Source of the DNA: CAYLMM01 sp964646035
Lineage (GTDB): Bacteria; Krumholzibacteriota; Krumholzibacteriia; LZORAL124-64-63
Direction: 5' to 3'
Assembly (NCBI GenBank): GCA_964646035.1
Contig: CAZYDJ010000007.1
Coordinates: forward strand, 1-43,647
Length of the DNA: 43,647 nucleotides
This document shows positions 24,287-32,114 of this stretch, one piece after another. The notes beneath the pieces were generated by a model. The model saw only the letters and a program-made list of their open reading frames with translations, did no database searches and was not told the DNA's origin. The translations under genes and the position numbers were made by a program. Every line of letters starts with the position of its first letter. The stretch's first letter is position 1.

Positions 24287-26806
24287 TTGCATCGGTTCTA
24301 TCGCACCATCGCCTTGGTTCTCGCATCAGCGCCAGTTCTATTGCTGGCGGTGATCATGGGCTGCGCCCCCGACACGGAACTCGGTGGCGGTCCCTTGCTC
24401 AACGCAATGCCGGATACCCGCATCACTGGTATGCCGCCCGTACTGCGCCAGACCGATTTCATCGTGCAGTTCTATTGGACCGGCAGCGATCCCGACGGGA
24501 AGATCGAGGGTTTCGAGTGGAAGATGGCCACCAACGGGCTTGATGGTATCAGCATTCGCGATACCCTGACCTACGATCCCGCCACTGGTGACACCCTGAA
24601 TCCTTGGCGCTTCACTACGGTCACCGATTCCATGTTCGTGGTTTCGGCCGACTCGTCATCCTTCCCCGTGGATGAGGATCTCGGGCTCCAGGACCAGCGG
24701 TTCTACCAGTATCATACCCTGCTGGTCCGTTCAGTGGACGATGACGGCGCAGTGGACCCGACTCCGGCCTATATCACCTTTACCTCGACCACGATCGCTC
24801 CGTCGATCTATGTGTCCTTCCCCACGGGCATCCTGAAGGAACAGTTCTTCCGGGCACCGCCGACCGCGACCCTGGGTTGGACCGGCGAGGATTCCGATTT
24901 CGAGCTCGGCGTGCCCACGATGGTGCGCTACATGCTCAAGGAAGCCGTCGATCCGTTGACCGGCTCTTCCATCGAGACTCCCCAGGAATTCAACGCGGCA
25001 AAGGACCGGGTAATCCTGTTCTCGGATCCCACGTGGAGCGACTGGGTGCCTTATCTGCCCAACAGTGAAGACCGTCGCGTGGTCTTCCAGGATATCACGG
25101 CCAAGGACCAGGCCGGCGACTGGATCTACTATCTGTTCGCGGTACAGGCCCAGGATACCGCCGGGGCGGTCTCGTTGGCGAAGGACTACAACATCAACGT
25201 GCTCCACTTCCGGATCGACGCCACCAAGCGGCCGAACCTGGAAGTGTGCGAGAAGTTCCTCGGCTGCTTCACGAAATCCGGCCTCTCCGGCAAGAGGGAA
25301 TTCGATATCGCACAGGGCCAGCCGCTGAAGTTCAACTGGGCGGCCAACGCCTCTTATTACGGCGGCGAACTCGAAGCGCTGCGCTATGGCTGGGATGTCG
25401 ATGATCCCGATAACGACTCCGATCCCGGCTGGCAGGTTTCGTGGGGTCTCTCGGATCTCCATCGCGAGTCTCAGGAGCGGAGCTTCTCGACAGGTCAGCA
25501 TTGGCTGACTGTCGAAGCGATCGACAACTCCGGCCTCAAGAGCCGCATCACGATCATCCTGAATGTTGTTCCGGTGCCTGAGCCGTCGACCCAGCGTCCC
25601 TTGCTGCTGATCGATGATGTCAGCGACCAGGCCAGCAACGCCTGGCCCGATGACGGTTCATCGAATCCGGATCCATTGGACCGTGACGTCTACCGCGACG
25701 ATTTCTGGTACGAGGCTCTGTTCCTGTCCGGCGGCGTCGACGGATTCGTTCCGTTGACCGACACCGTCGATACCGAGAACGGCGCCCCTCTCAGCTATCG
25801 CGATATCGTCAACTACCGGGTCGTGCTCTGGACGACGAAGTTCTCGTCCACCACGTTACTCCATGCCAAGTTCGATCCGTCCATCGACCTCATGGACAAG
25901 TTCGTGTGGTTGGCGCCTTATCAGCAGAACGTGGGCAACCTGATTCTCGCCGGATCCGGCGCAGTGATGAACTTCCACCAGAAAGCCCCGTTGCTCAGAG
26001 GCGGAGCCGGAGGAACTCCTTGGGAATTGCCGGTGATCTATGAAACGTCCGAAGGCATCGACTCCGATTGCCAGGACGGGCGTGCGGCGATCGGCTTCGG
26101 CGAGCGGGAGGATGTGGAGGGCAACGATTATCTCTACGGCCCCACTCAGTACCCGTACACCACTTTGGGTCTGTCGATGGTCGACCAGTTGCAGCCCGAG
26201 TTGATCTACGGTTGCAGCGTCGGCGCAATGGAACGCAGGCGTAACTGCGTCGGCACCAAGGCGATCTTCGTCGATCCCGACTTCAAGGCTGATTTCCTGG
26301 ATGCCGGTGCCTTCCCGGACACGATCTACGTGGACGAGGACATCGACTGGAAAGACAACATTCATCAGGAGATAATCCCCGACATCTACGATACCTATGC
26401 TTTCGGGGCCCAGCACGAGCTGTACAACGTCAACATCGCCAACCGGCCGATCAACGCTACTCCGCAGCAGTTGCCCGACGGCAGTGAGGCCATCAAGCCG
26501 ATGTTCCGTATCTATACCCGGTACGATTACGTCAAGGATCGGCATTACGCAATCGGGGACACGCTCTATCCTGAATTCGACGTGGGCTTGGCCTGCGGCA
26601 GGATGGCACTCGACTTGGGCTCCGGTCGTACCCGGATGGACGGGAGGCCCATTGGAGTCATGTCGTACTTCACCGCGGCGACCAAGCCCGGCGGCAAGGC
26701 GGACATCATCTGGGGGTTCGACCCTTACCTGCTCGATCGTCAAGAGATCAAGAAGGTCATTCACTGGACTCTCGGGGAATACTACGGTCTTCCCGTCAAG
26801 AACTAG
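24287..26806 (+). CDS. Exported lipoprotein with amidotransferase-like domain
   Basis: TTG 24287 is chosen over TTG 24281 because AAGGGAGG (24273-24280) then sits six bases away. The 839-residue product has a signal peptide with lipobox VIMGC (C26). The N-terminal half is paralogous to the previous protein: MPDTRITGMP, FYWTGSDPDGKIEGFEW, TDSMFVVSAD and VRSVDDDGAVDPTPAYITF. A region from about 440 to 600 (PLLLIDDVSD, WYEALFLSGGVDGFVPLTDT, YRVVLWTTKF, NLILAGSGAVMNF) resembles the flavodoxin/class I amidotransferase-like fold of the 18440-21547 protein. No catalytic Cys-His-Glu triad is evident, so a non-enzymatic role is likely. The end (IIWGFDPYLLDRQEIKKV) suits a domain that finishes such a fold. 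The substrate is unknown. Confidence 0.82.
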   Translation: MHRFYRTIALVLASAPVLLLAVIMGCAPDTELGGGPLLNAMPDTRITGMPPVLRQTDFIVQFYWTGSDPDGKIEGFEWKMATNGLDGISIRDTLTYDPATGDTLNPWRFTTVTDSMFVVSADSSSFPVDEDLGLQDQRFYQYHTLLVRSVDDDGAVDPTPAYITFTSTTIAPSIYVSFPTGILKEQFFRAPPTATLGWTGEDSDFELGVPTMVRYMLKEAVDPLTGSSIETPQEFNAAKDRVILFSDPTWSDWVPYLPNSEDRRVVFQDITAKDQAGDWIYYLFAVQAQDTAGAVSLAKDYNINVLHFRIDATKRPNLEVCEKFLGCFTKSGLSGKREFDIAQGQPLKFNWAANASYYGGELEALRYGWDVDDPDNDSDPGWQVSWGLSDLHRESQERSFSTGQHWLTVEAIDNSGLKSRITIILNVVPVPEPSTQRPLLLIDDVSDQASNAWPDDGSSNPDPLDRDVYRDDFWYEALFLSGGVDGFVPLTDTVDTENGAPLSYRDIVNYRVVLWTTKFSSTTLLHAKFDPSIDLMDKFVWLAPYQQNVGNLILAGSGAVMNFHQKAPLLRGGAGGTPWELPVIYETSEGIDSDCQDGRAAIGFGEREDVEGNDYLYGPTQYPYTTLGLSMVDQLQPELIYGCSVGAMERRRNCVGTKAIFVDPDFKADFLDAGAFPDTIYVDEDIDWKDNIHQEIIPDIYDTYAFGAQHELYNVNIANRPINATPQQLPDGSEAIKPMFRIYTRYDYVKDRHYAIGDTLYPEFDVGLACGRMALDLGSGRTRMDGRPIGVMSYFTAATKPGGKADIIWGFDPYLLDRQEIKKVIHWTLGEYYGLPVKN

Positions 26807-26820
26807 GTCGGCACATATTC

Positions 26821-26844
26821 GGGGCCGCATCCGATTGCGGCCCC
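26821..26844 (+). terminator. GC-rich intergenic hairpin without T tract
   Basis: A perfect 9-bp stem, GGGGCCGCA (26821-26829) with TGCGGCCCC (26836-26844), closes a six-base loop 15 bases after the preceding stop. No T run follows, so it may be a weak terminator, a transcript-end stabiliser or a processing site. Confidence 0.45.
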
Positions 26845-26901
26845 GCGGCAATGCAGCGGTGTTAGCTCTGGATATCGATGAAAAGGAAAGGTGGACTTGC
26901 T

Positions 26902-29262
26902 GTGACAACGACGGGCAATGCGTTTTTCCGCCGTGGCATTCGGTTCTTCGCTGCTGTACTGCTTCTCGGTGGGCTGATTGCATCCGGAGCGGCTGCGCAG
27001 ACGAATCCCGTCACTTGCGCCTTGGACTCCTTGTACCTGGTTTCCCCGAATGAGATCCAGTCCGTTCTCGTTTCGGAGCCAATGCTGGGGGTCGAACTGT
27101 CCTGGCCCGAAATGCCGGACGCGATTTCGGCCTGCGCGGTTCCCGCCGACACGGCCGGCCTGGGCTTCCAGTTCTTCCTCGAGGGCGACTACGCCGGCAA
27201 GTTCGACCGCACTCTCGATTTCATATCCCTCGGGGGCGGTGTAATCGGCAGTCAGGTGCAGGATCGCGTGGTATTCTCCTGGAGCAATCCCCAAACCTAC
27301 ACCGGCGATATGCAGGGTGAGATAAATCTGAGCAACAGCGGCGGATTCTATCGCTACTCCTTCCTTGATGATTCCTGGACGCAGTTCAACTCGGGTCTGC
27401 CTGCCAACCTGCCCTATACGGACATCAAGACGGTTGGCCAGTCCACTCGGAACCCGGGTTTGTTGATCGGGCAACTCAGCTCACGGGAATTCGTCCGTGG
27501 CTTGTGGCGATTCGATCCCGCGGCCTCGAGTTGGGCGCGAATCGCGGAGAATGATTTCCCGGACGGTCTGTGGACCGATTTCGGGGCGAATTCGATCGCC
27601 ATATCTCCCTTGGACGACAACAATGTCGCGATCGCGACCCAGAAACACGGCATCATGGTCAGCCATGACGGCGGCGATACCTTCGTCGAGCACTCCACCG
27701 ACATCGACAGCGGCTCCTGGTTCAACCGGCCGTCAAAGGTCGCCGCCTGGACGCCCGGCGGCGACCTGTTCGTCGGTATCCGGAATCTGGGGCTCTTCGT
27801 CTCGTACGACGCCGGAGATACCTACACTTTGCTGGACGGCCTGCGGGTGCCGAGCAGCTATCCCGATTACACGACTTATTCGACGCCGATCATCAACGAC
27901 ATCGTCGTCATCGATGATGATCATCTGCTGGTGGCCGTCGTCGATTACGGAATCTATGAGACCATCGACGGTGGAGCCAACTGGACCTGGGTCACCGAGA
28001 ACCTGCTGGCGGATGTCGGTTCGAGGGTTTCCGCGTCGACGGTCTGCGTGGATCCCGACGACTCTTCGACCTACATCATCGGAACTTCCCAGCTCGGGCT
28101 GTGGCGAACCGATGACGGCGGTACTTCCTGGGCGATCGTGGGGGAGGAACTGCTGCCGGAGGAAGGCGTCACACCTCCGTTCGCGTCGGTATTCTTCGAC
28201 CCCTCCGTTTTCGGCCGGGTGCTGGCTTCCGGGGATAATCTCGGCATTCTGGTGAGCAACGACAGCGGAGCTACCTGGGCCGGAATGCCGGATACTCCGA
28301 CGATAGACAATTCCCTGTTCTTCGAGATGGCGGCTGACGGCAGCGGAGACTTGTTCTACGTCACCTACGGCGGCGGCATCTACGTACCCGGAACCCGCAT
28401 GACTCTGAGCTCGACCATCATCCGCAACCTCACCGAGGCTGCCTACAAGGATCTGCAATTCGGATTGGATATCGGGTTCAGCGAAGGCCAGATCGATCCC
28501 GGCTCGGCGTTCCGGATGGTATTGCAGGATTTCCAGGGTTATGCGGTATGGCGCAGCAATATCAACGACCAGGAAAACATGCAGCTGATCGGGGTCTTCG
28601 ATAAGAACAACCCGGAAACCTGCATCATCGGCTATTGCGGAGACGACGATTTCAGCTTCGAGCCCGGCTGCTTCGCCGAGAAGCGTTCCGCCTGCTTCGA
28701 TTTCAGCAATCCCGATACGGTCCGGTTCTTCGACGCCGACATCTATGACGGGTTCGTCTACTACTACGCCGTGACCACCTTCGACTACGGCAACACATCG
28801 AACCTGAGCGAATCCGGCGGCAACCTGATCAACGACCAGCTGTTCTCGCCCCGGTTCAACGACGATCCGAACTCGTTCTTCAACCTCGTCGACGATCCCG
28901 AAGACCCGAGCACGATCGACGGCAACTTGATCCTGTACGAGGTCAATCTGGCTGCCAAGGACGCCCTGATGGGACCGGAGATCTATGTGGTCCCCAACCC
29001 GCTGCGCGAGGGTGTCGGCTTTCCCGAACTCAACGGTGAAATGGTCGAGTTCCGGAATCTGCCTCCCGAATCGAAGGTCAAGGTCTTCACGATCGACGGC
29101 GATCTGGTCGCGGATATCGGTTCCGATGCCCAGGAAGGTCATAACATCAAATGGGTGACCCGTAATCCGGACAACAAGCTGCTGGCTTCCGGCGTCTATA
29201 TCTGGCGCGTGGAAATGCCCCAGAGGGAACCGTTCTTCGGCAAGCTGGTAATCATAAGGTGA
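26902..29262 (+). CDS. Secreted BNR-type beta-propeller protein with FlgD-like tail
   Basis: I chose GTG 26902 because AAGGTGG lies eight bases upstream; ATG 26878 is the longer alternative. The product (786 residues) has a signal peptide ending GAAA before QTN. A beta-propeller of sortilin/BNR type covers about 120-510. Repeated Asp-box motifs are visible: SHDGGDTF, SYDAGDTY, TIDGGANW, TDDGGTSW and SNDSGATW. A fibronectin-like module (GYAVWRSN, FVYYYAVTTFDYGN) follows. The tail (VVPNPLREGVGF, then VKVFTIDGDLV, ending LASGVYIWRVEMP) resembles FlgD/T9SS C-terminal domains. Propellers of this kind bind ligands or glycans; sialidase catalytic residues are not apparent. It probably functions at the surface with the preceding lipoproteins. 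Confidence 0.83.
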   Translation: MTTTGNAFFRRGIRFFAAVLLLGGLIASGAAAQTNPVTCALDSLYLVSPNEIQSVLVSEPMLGVELSWPEMPDAISACAVPADTAGLGFQFFLEGDYAGKFDRTLDFISLGGGVIGSQVQDRVVFSWSNPQTYTGDMQGEINLSNSGGFYRYSFLDDSWTQFNSGLPANLPYTDIKTVGQSTRNPGLLIGQLSSREFVRGLWRFDPAASSWARIAENDFPDGLWTDFGANSIAISPLDDNNVAIATQKHGIMVSHDGGDTFVEHSTDIDSGSWFNRPSKVAAWTPGGDLFVGIRNLGLFVSYDAGDTYTLLDGLRVPSSYPDYTTYSTPIINDIVVIDDDHLLVAVVDYGIYETIDGGANWTWVTENLLADVGSRVSASTVCVDPDDSSTYIIGTSQLGLWRTDDGGTSWAIVGEELLPEEGVTPPFASVFFDPSVFGRVLASGDNLGILVSNDSGATWAGMPDTPTIDNSLFFEMAADGSGDLFYVTYGGGIYVPGTRMTLSSTIIRNLTEAAYKDLQFGLDIGFSEGQIDPGSAFRMVLQDFQGYAVWRSNINDQENMQLIGVFDKNNPETCIIGYCGDDDFSFEPGCFAEKRSACFDFSNPDTVRFFDADIYDGFVYYYAVTTFDYGNTSNLSESGGNLINDQLFSPRFNDDPNSFFNLVDDPEDPSTIDGNLILYEVNLAAKDALMGPEIYVVPNPLREGVGFPELNGEMVEFRNLPPESKVKVFTIDGDLVADIGSDAQEGHNIKWVTRNPDNKLLASGVYIWRVEMPQREPFFGKLVIIR

Positions 29263-29292
29263 CCCGGGCCGGTTCCTGTATAGCCGTTGCAC

Positions 29293-29322
29293 TTGAAATG
29301 AACGGCCTCGATAGCCTATCTT
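29293..29322 (+). promoter_or_regulatory. Possible promoter of ppdK
   Basis: TTGAAA (29293-29298) and TATCTT (29317-29322) are spaced by 18 bases in the 166-base gap before ppdK. The -10 overlaps the left arm of the inverted repeat at 29321-29346, which weakens the call. Confidence 0.35.
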
Positions 29323-29346
29323 GGCCCGGTCTCACAGCCGGGCCAA
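29321..29346 (+). repeat. Perfect 9-bp inverted repeat upstream of ppdK
   Basis: TTGGCCCGG (29321-29329) and CCGGGCCAA (29338-29346) are separated by eight bases. It could be a terminator lacking a T tract, an operator overlapping the ppdK -10, or a 5'-leader hairpin. Position alone does not decide. Confidence 0.55.
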
Positions 29347-29428
29347 TTAACATCCCCGCTGGTCTTGCGAGACTGTGCCGCGGGCGATTCCAATCGCTTG
29401 GAAGTGGAAATCCGGGAGGAAAATGACA

Positions 29429-32113
29429 ATGGCCGACAAGAAGGTTTACTTTTTTGGAAATAACGAGGCTGACGGCGGCGCCGAAATGCGCAATCTCCTG
29501 GGCGGCAAGGGAGCCAACTTGGCGGAGATGGACAGGCTCGGCATTCCGGTCCCGCCGGGATTCACTATCTCCACGCCCGTCTGCATCGAGTATCTGGACG
29601 ATCCGAAAATCATCGAGTCCGTCAGGATCGAGGTCGACGAATCCATCGCCCATGTCGAGAAGGTGATGGGCAAGAAATACGCTGATCCCGCCGACCCCCT
29701 GCTCTTCAGCTGCCGCTCCGGCGCCCGGGTCTCGATGCCCGGTATGATGGACACCGTCCTGAACATCGGCCTCAACGACGAGACGGTTCTCGGTCTGATC
29801 AAGCAGACCGGCAACGAACGCTTCGGCTACGATTGCTATCGCCGCCTGATCCAGATGTACGGCGACGTGGTGATGGGAGTCGACGGCAGCCGTTTCGAGG
29901 ACGCCATCGACGAGTTGAAGGAGAAGGTCGGAGTCGAGATCGACTCGGATCTCTCGGTCGACTCGCTCAAGGAACTGATTTCGGTCTTCAAGGAGATCGT
30001 CAAGGAAGAAACCGGCAAGGATTTCCCGACCGATCCCGTCGTCCAGCTCTGGGGCGGCATCGAGGCGGTGTTCAAGAGCTGGAACACCCCGCGGGCCATC
30101 AGCTATCGCAATCTCGAGCGGCTGCCCCACGATATGGGCACGGCGGTCAATGTCCAGACCATGGTCTTCGGCAATATGGGCGAAAACTCGGCCACCGGAG
30201 TCGCCTTCACCCGCGACCCTTCCAACGGCGAGAACTTCTTCTACGGCGAGTTCCTGGTCAACGCCCAGGGCGAGGACGTCGTGGCCGGAACCCGCACGCC
30301 CCAGGCCCTGAACAATCAGGGACGGGATGGGCTGCCCGAGGGGAGCCCCGTTCGCGATCTGCCCACCCTGGAAGAGGTCATGCCCGCGGCCTACGCCATC
30401 CTGGCCGGCATCCGCGATAATCTCGAGAAGCACTATCGCGACATGCAGGACGTGGAGTTCACGATCCAGGACGGACGCCTCTGGATGCTGCAGACACGCG
30501 GCGGCAAGCGTACCGGCCGCGCCGCTGTCCGCATCGCCGCGGAAATGCAGTCGGAGGGCCTGATGACGATCGAGCAGGCCCTGCTGGCGGTCAACCCCGA
30601 GCACCTGGACCAGCTTCTGCATGATCAGATCGACCCCGAGGCGACTGTCGAGGTTCTCGGCAAGGGATTGCCTGCCTCTCCGGGAGCCGCCCAGGGGACA
30701 GTGGTCTTTTCCGCCGATGGAGCAGTCAAGGGCAAGGTCGAGGGCCGCAAGGTGATCCTGGTTCGTCGCGAGACCAGCCCCGAAGACATCGACGGCATGA
30801 ACAGCGCCCAGGGAGTGCTGACTGCCCGCGGCGGGATGACCAGCCACGCGGCGGTTGTCGCCCGGGGGATGGGCAAGCCCTGCGTCGCCGGTTGCGGGGA
30901 TCTGCAGGTCGATTATGAAGCCGGAACGATGACCATCGGCGGCAAGACCTTCCGGGAAGGCGACGTCATCACCATCGACGGCTCCGCCGGCGCGATCATC
31001 AACGGCGAAGTGCCTCTGGTGGCGCCCAGCCTCGACGATCCGTATCTCAACCAGATCATGGAGTGGGCGGATCAGGTCCGCCGCCTCGGCATCCGCACCA
31101 ACGCCGACACTCCGCACGATTCGCAGCAGGCGCGCGGCTTCGGCGCCGAGGGCATCGGCTTGTGCCGGACCGAGCATATGTTCTTCGGCGAAGAACGGAT
31201 CAGCAAGATGCGCGAGATGATTCTCGCCGACAACGAGGCCGGCCGACGCAAGGCCCTGGCCAAGATCCTGCCCCTGCAGCAGGACGATTTCGAGGGTATC
31301 TTCCGGGCGATGGACGGATTGCCGGTGACGGTCCGCCTGCTCGACCCGCCCTTGCACGAGTTTCTGCCCGGCCACGAGATGACCGCCGAGATAGCCTCAC
31401 TCGCAGCGGAACTCGGCGTTGACGTCGATGTGCTGGAGCGGCGTATCGACGGCCTGCACGAGATGAACCCGATGCTCGGCCACCGCGGCTGTCGTCTCGG
31501 CCTGACCTACCCCGAGGTATACGAGACCCAGGTCGAGGCCATCATCCGGGCCGCCCTGGCCGTGAAGGCCGACGGCGTGGACGTGAAGCCCGAGATCATG
31601 ATCCCGCTGGTCGGTGCGGTGCGGGAACTCTCCGATCTGCGCAAGCGCACCGAGGCCGTGGCCAAGAGCGTACTCGCGGAGACCGGCGGCGAATTGGATT
31701 ATCTGATCGGCACCATGATCGAGATTCCGCGCGCTGCCCTGTGTGCGGATAAGATCGCCGAATTCGCCGACTTCTTCAGTTTCGGCACCAACGATCTGAC
31801 CCAGATGACATTCGGTTATAGCCGTGATGACGCCGGCGTCTTTCTCCCGGATTACGTGGCCAGCCGGATCCTGCCTTCGGATCCCTTCCAGCAGTTGGAT
31901 CAGGAAGGAGTCGGGCAACTCGTGGCCATGGCCGTCGAAAAGGGCCGCGCCGCCCGGCCGGACATCCACCTGGGCATCTGCGGCGAGCACGGCGGTGATC
32001 CCAGTTCCATCGACTTCTGCCACCGGGTCGGACTGGATTACGTGAGTTGTTCGCCTTTCCGCGTGCCCATCGCCAGGCTGGCGGCTGCCCACGCCGCCAT
32101 CCGGAACGGATGA
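29429..32113 (+). CDS. ppdK: Pyruvate,phosphate dikinase
   Basis: The enzyme interconverts pyruvate + ATP + Pi and phosphoenolpyruvate + AMP + PPi. In anaerobes it serves PPi-linked glycolysis or gluconeogenesis. The 894-residue length is normal. An ATP-grasp N-terminal domain (KVYFFGNNEADG, LLGGKGANLAEM) is followed by the swivelling phosphohistidine domain with H473 in GGMTSHAA. The C-terminal PEP-binding barrel shows GLCRTEHMFF, GHRGCRLGLTYPEVYE, FSFGTNDLTQMTFGYSRDD and HLGICGEHGGDP. The Q-LGHRGCRLG and TNDLTQ segments separate it from PEP synthase. ATG 29429 has GGGAGGA eight bases upstream, better placed than for ATG 29423. The VWA gene starts two bases after the stop. Confidence 0.97.
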   Translation: MADKKVYFFGNNEADGGAEMRNLLGGKGANLAEMDRLGIPVPPGFTISTPVCIEYLDDPKIIESVRIEVDESIAHVEKVMGKKYADPADPLLFSCRSGARVSMPGMMDTVLNIGLNDETVLGLIKQTGNERFGYDCYRRLIQMYGDVVMGVDGSRFEDAIDELKEKVGVEIDSDLSVDSLKELISVFKEIVKEETGKDFPTDPVVQLWGGIEAVFKSWNTPRAISYRNLERLPHDMGTAVNVQTMVFGNMGENSATGVAFTRDPSNGENFFYGEFLVNAQGEDVVAGTRTPQALNNQGRDGLPEGSPVRDLPTLEEVMPAAYAILAGIRDNLEKHYRDMQDVEFTIQDGRLWMLQTRGGKRTGRAAVRIAAEMQSEGLMTIEQALLAVNPEHLDQLLHDQIDPEATVEVLGKGLPASPGAAQGTVVFSADGAVKGKVEGRKVILVRRETSPEDIDGMNSAQGVLTARGGMTSHAAVVARGMGKPCVAGCGDLQVDYEAGTMTIGGKTFREGDVITIDGSAGAIINGEVPLVAPSLDDPYLNQIMEWADQVRRLGIRTNADTPHDSQQARGFGAEGIGLCRTEHMFFGEERISKMREMILADNEAGRRKALAKILPLQQDDFEGIFRAMDGLPVTVRLLDPPLHEFLPGHEMTAEIASLAAELGVDVDVLERRIDGLHEMNPMLGHRGCRLGLTYPEVYETQVEAIIRAALAVKADGVDVKPEIMIPLVGAVRELSDLRKRTEAVAKSVLAETGGELDYLIGTMIEIPRAALCADKIAEFADFFSFGTNDLTQMTFGYSRDDAGVFLPDYVASRILPSDPFQQLDQEGVGQLVAMAVEKGRAARPDIHLGICGEHGGDPSSIDFCHRVGLDYVSCSPFRVPIARLAAAHAAIRNG

Positions 32114-32114
32114 C

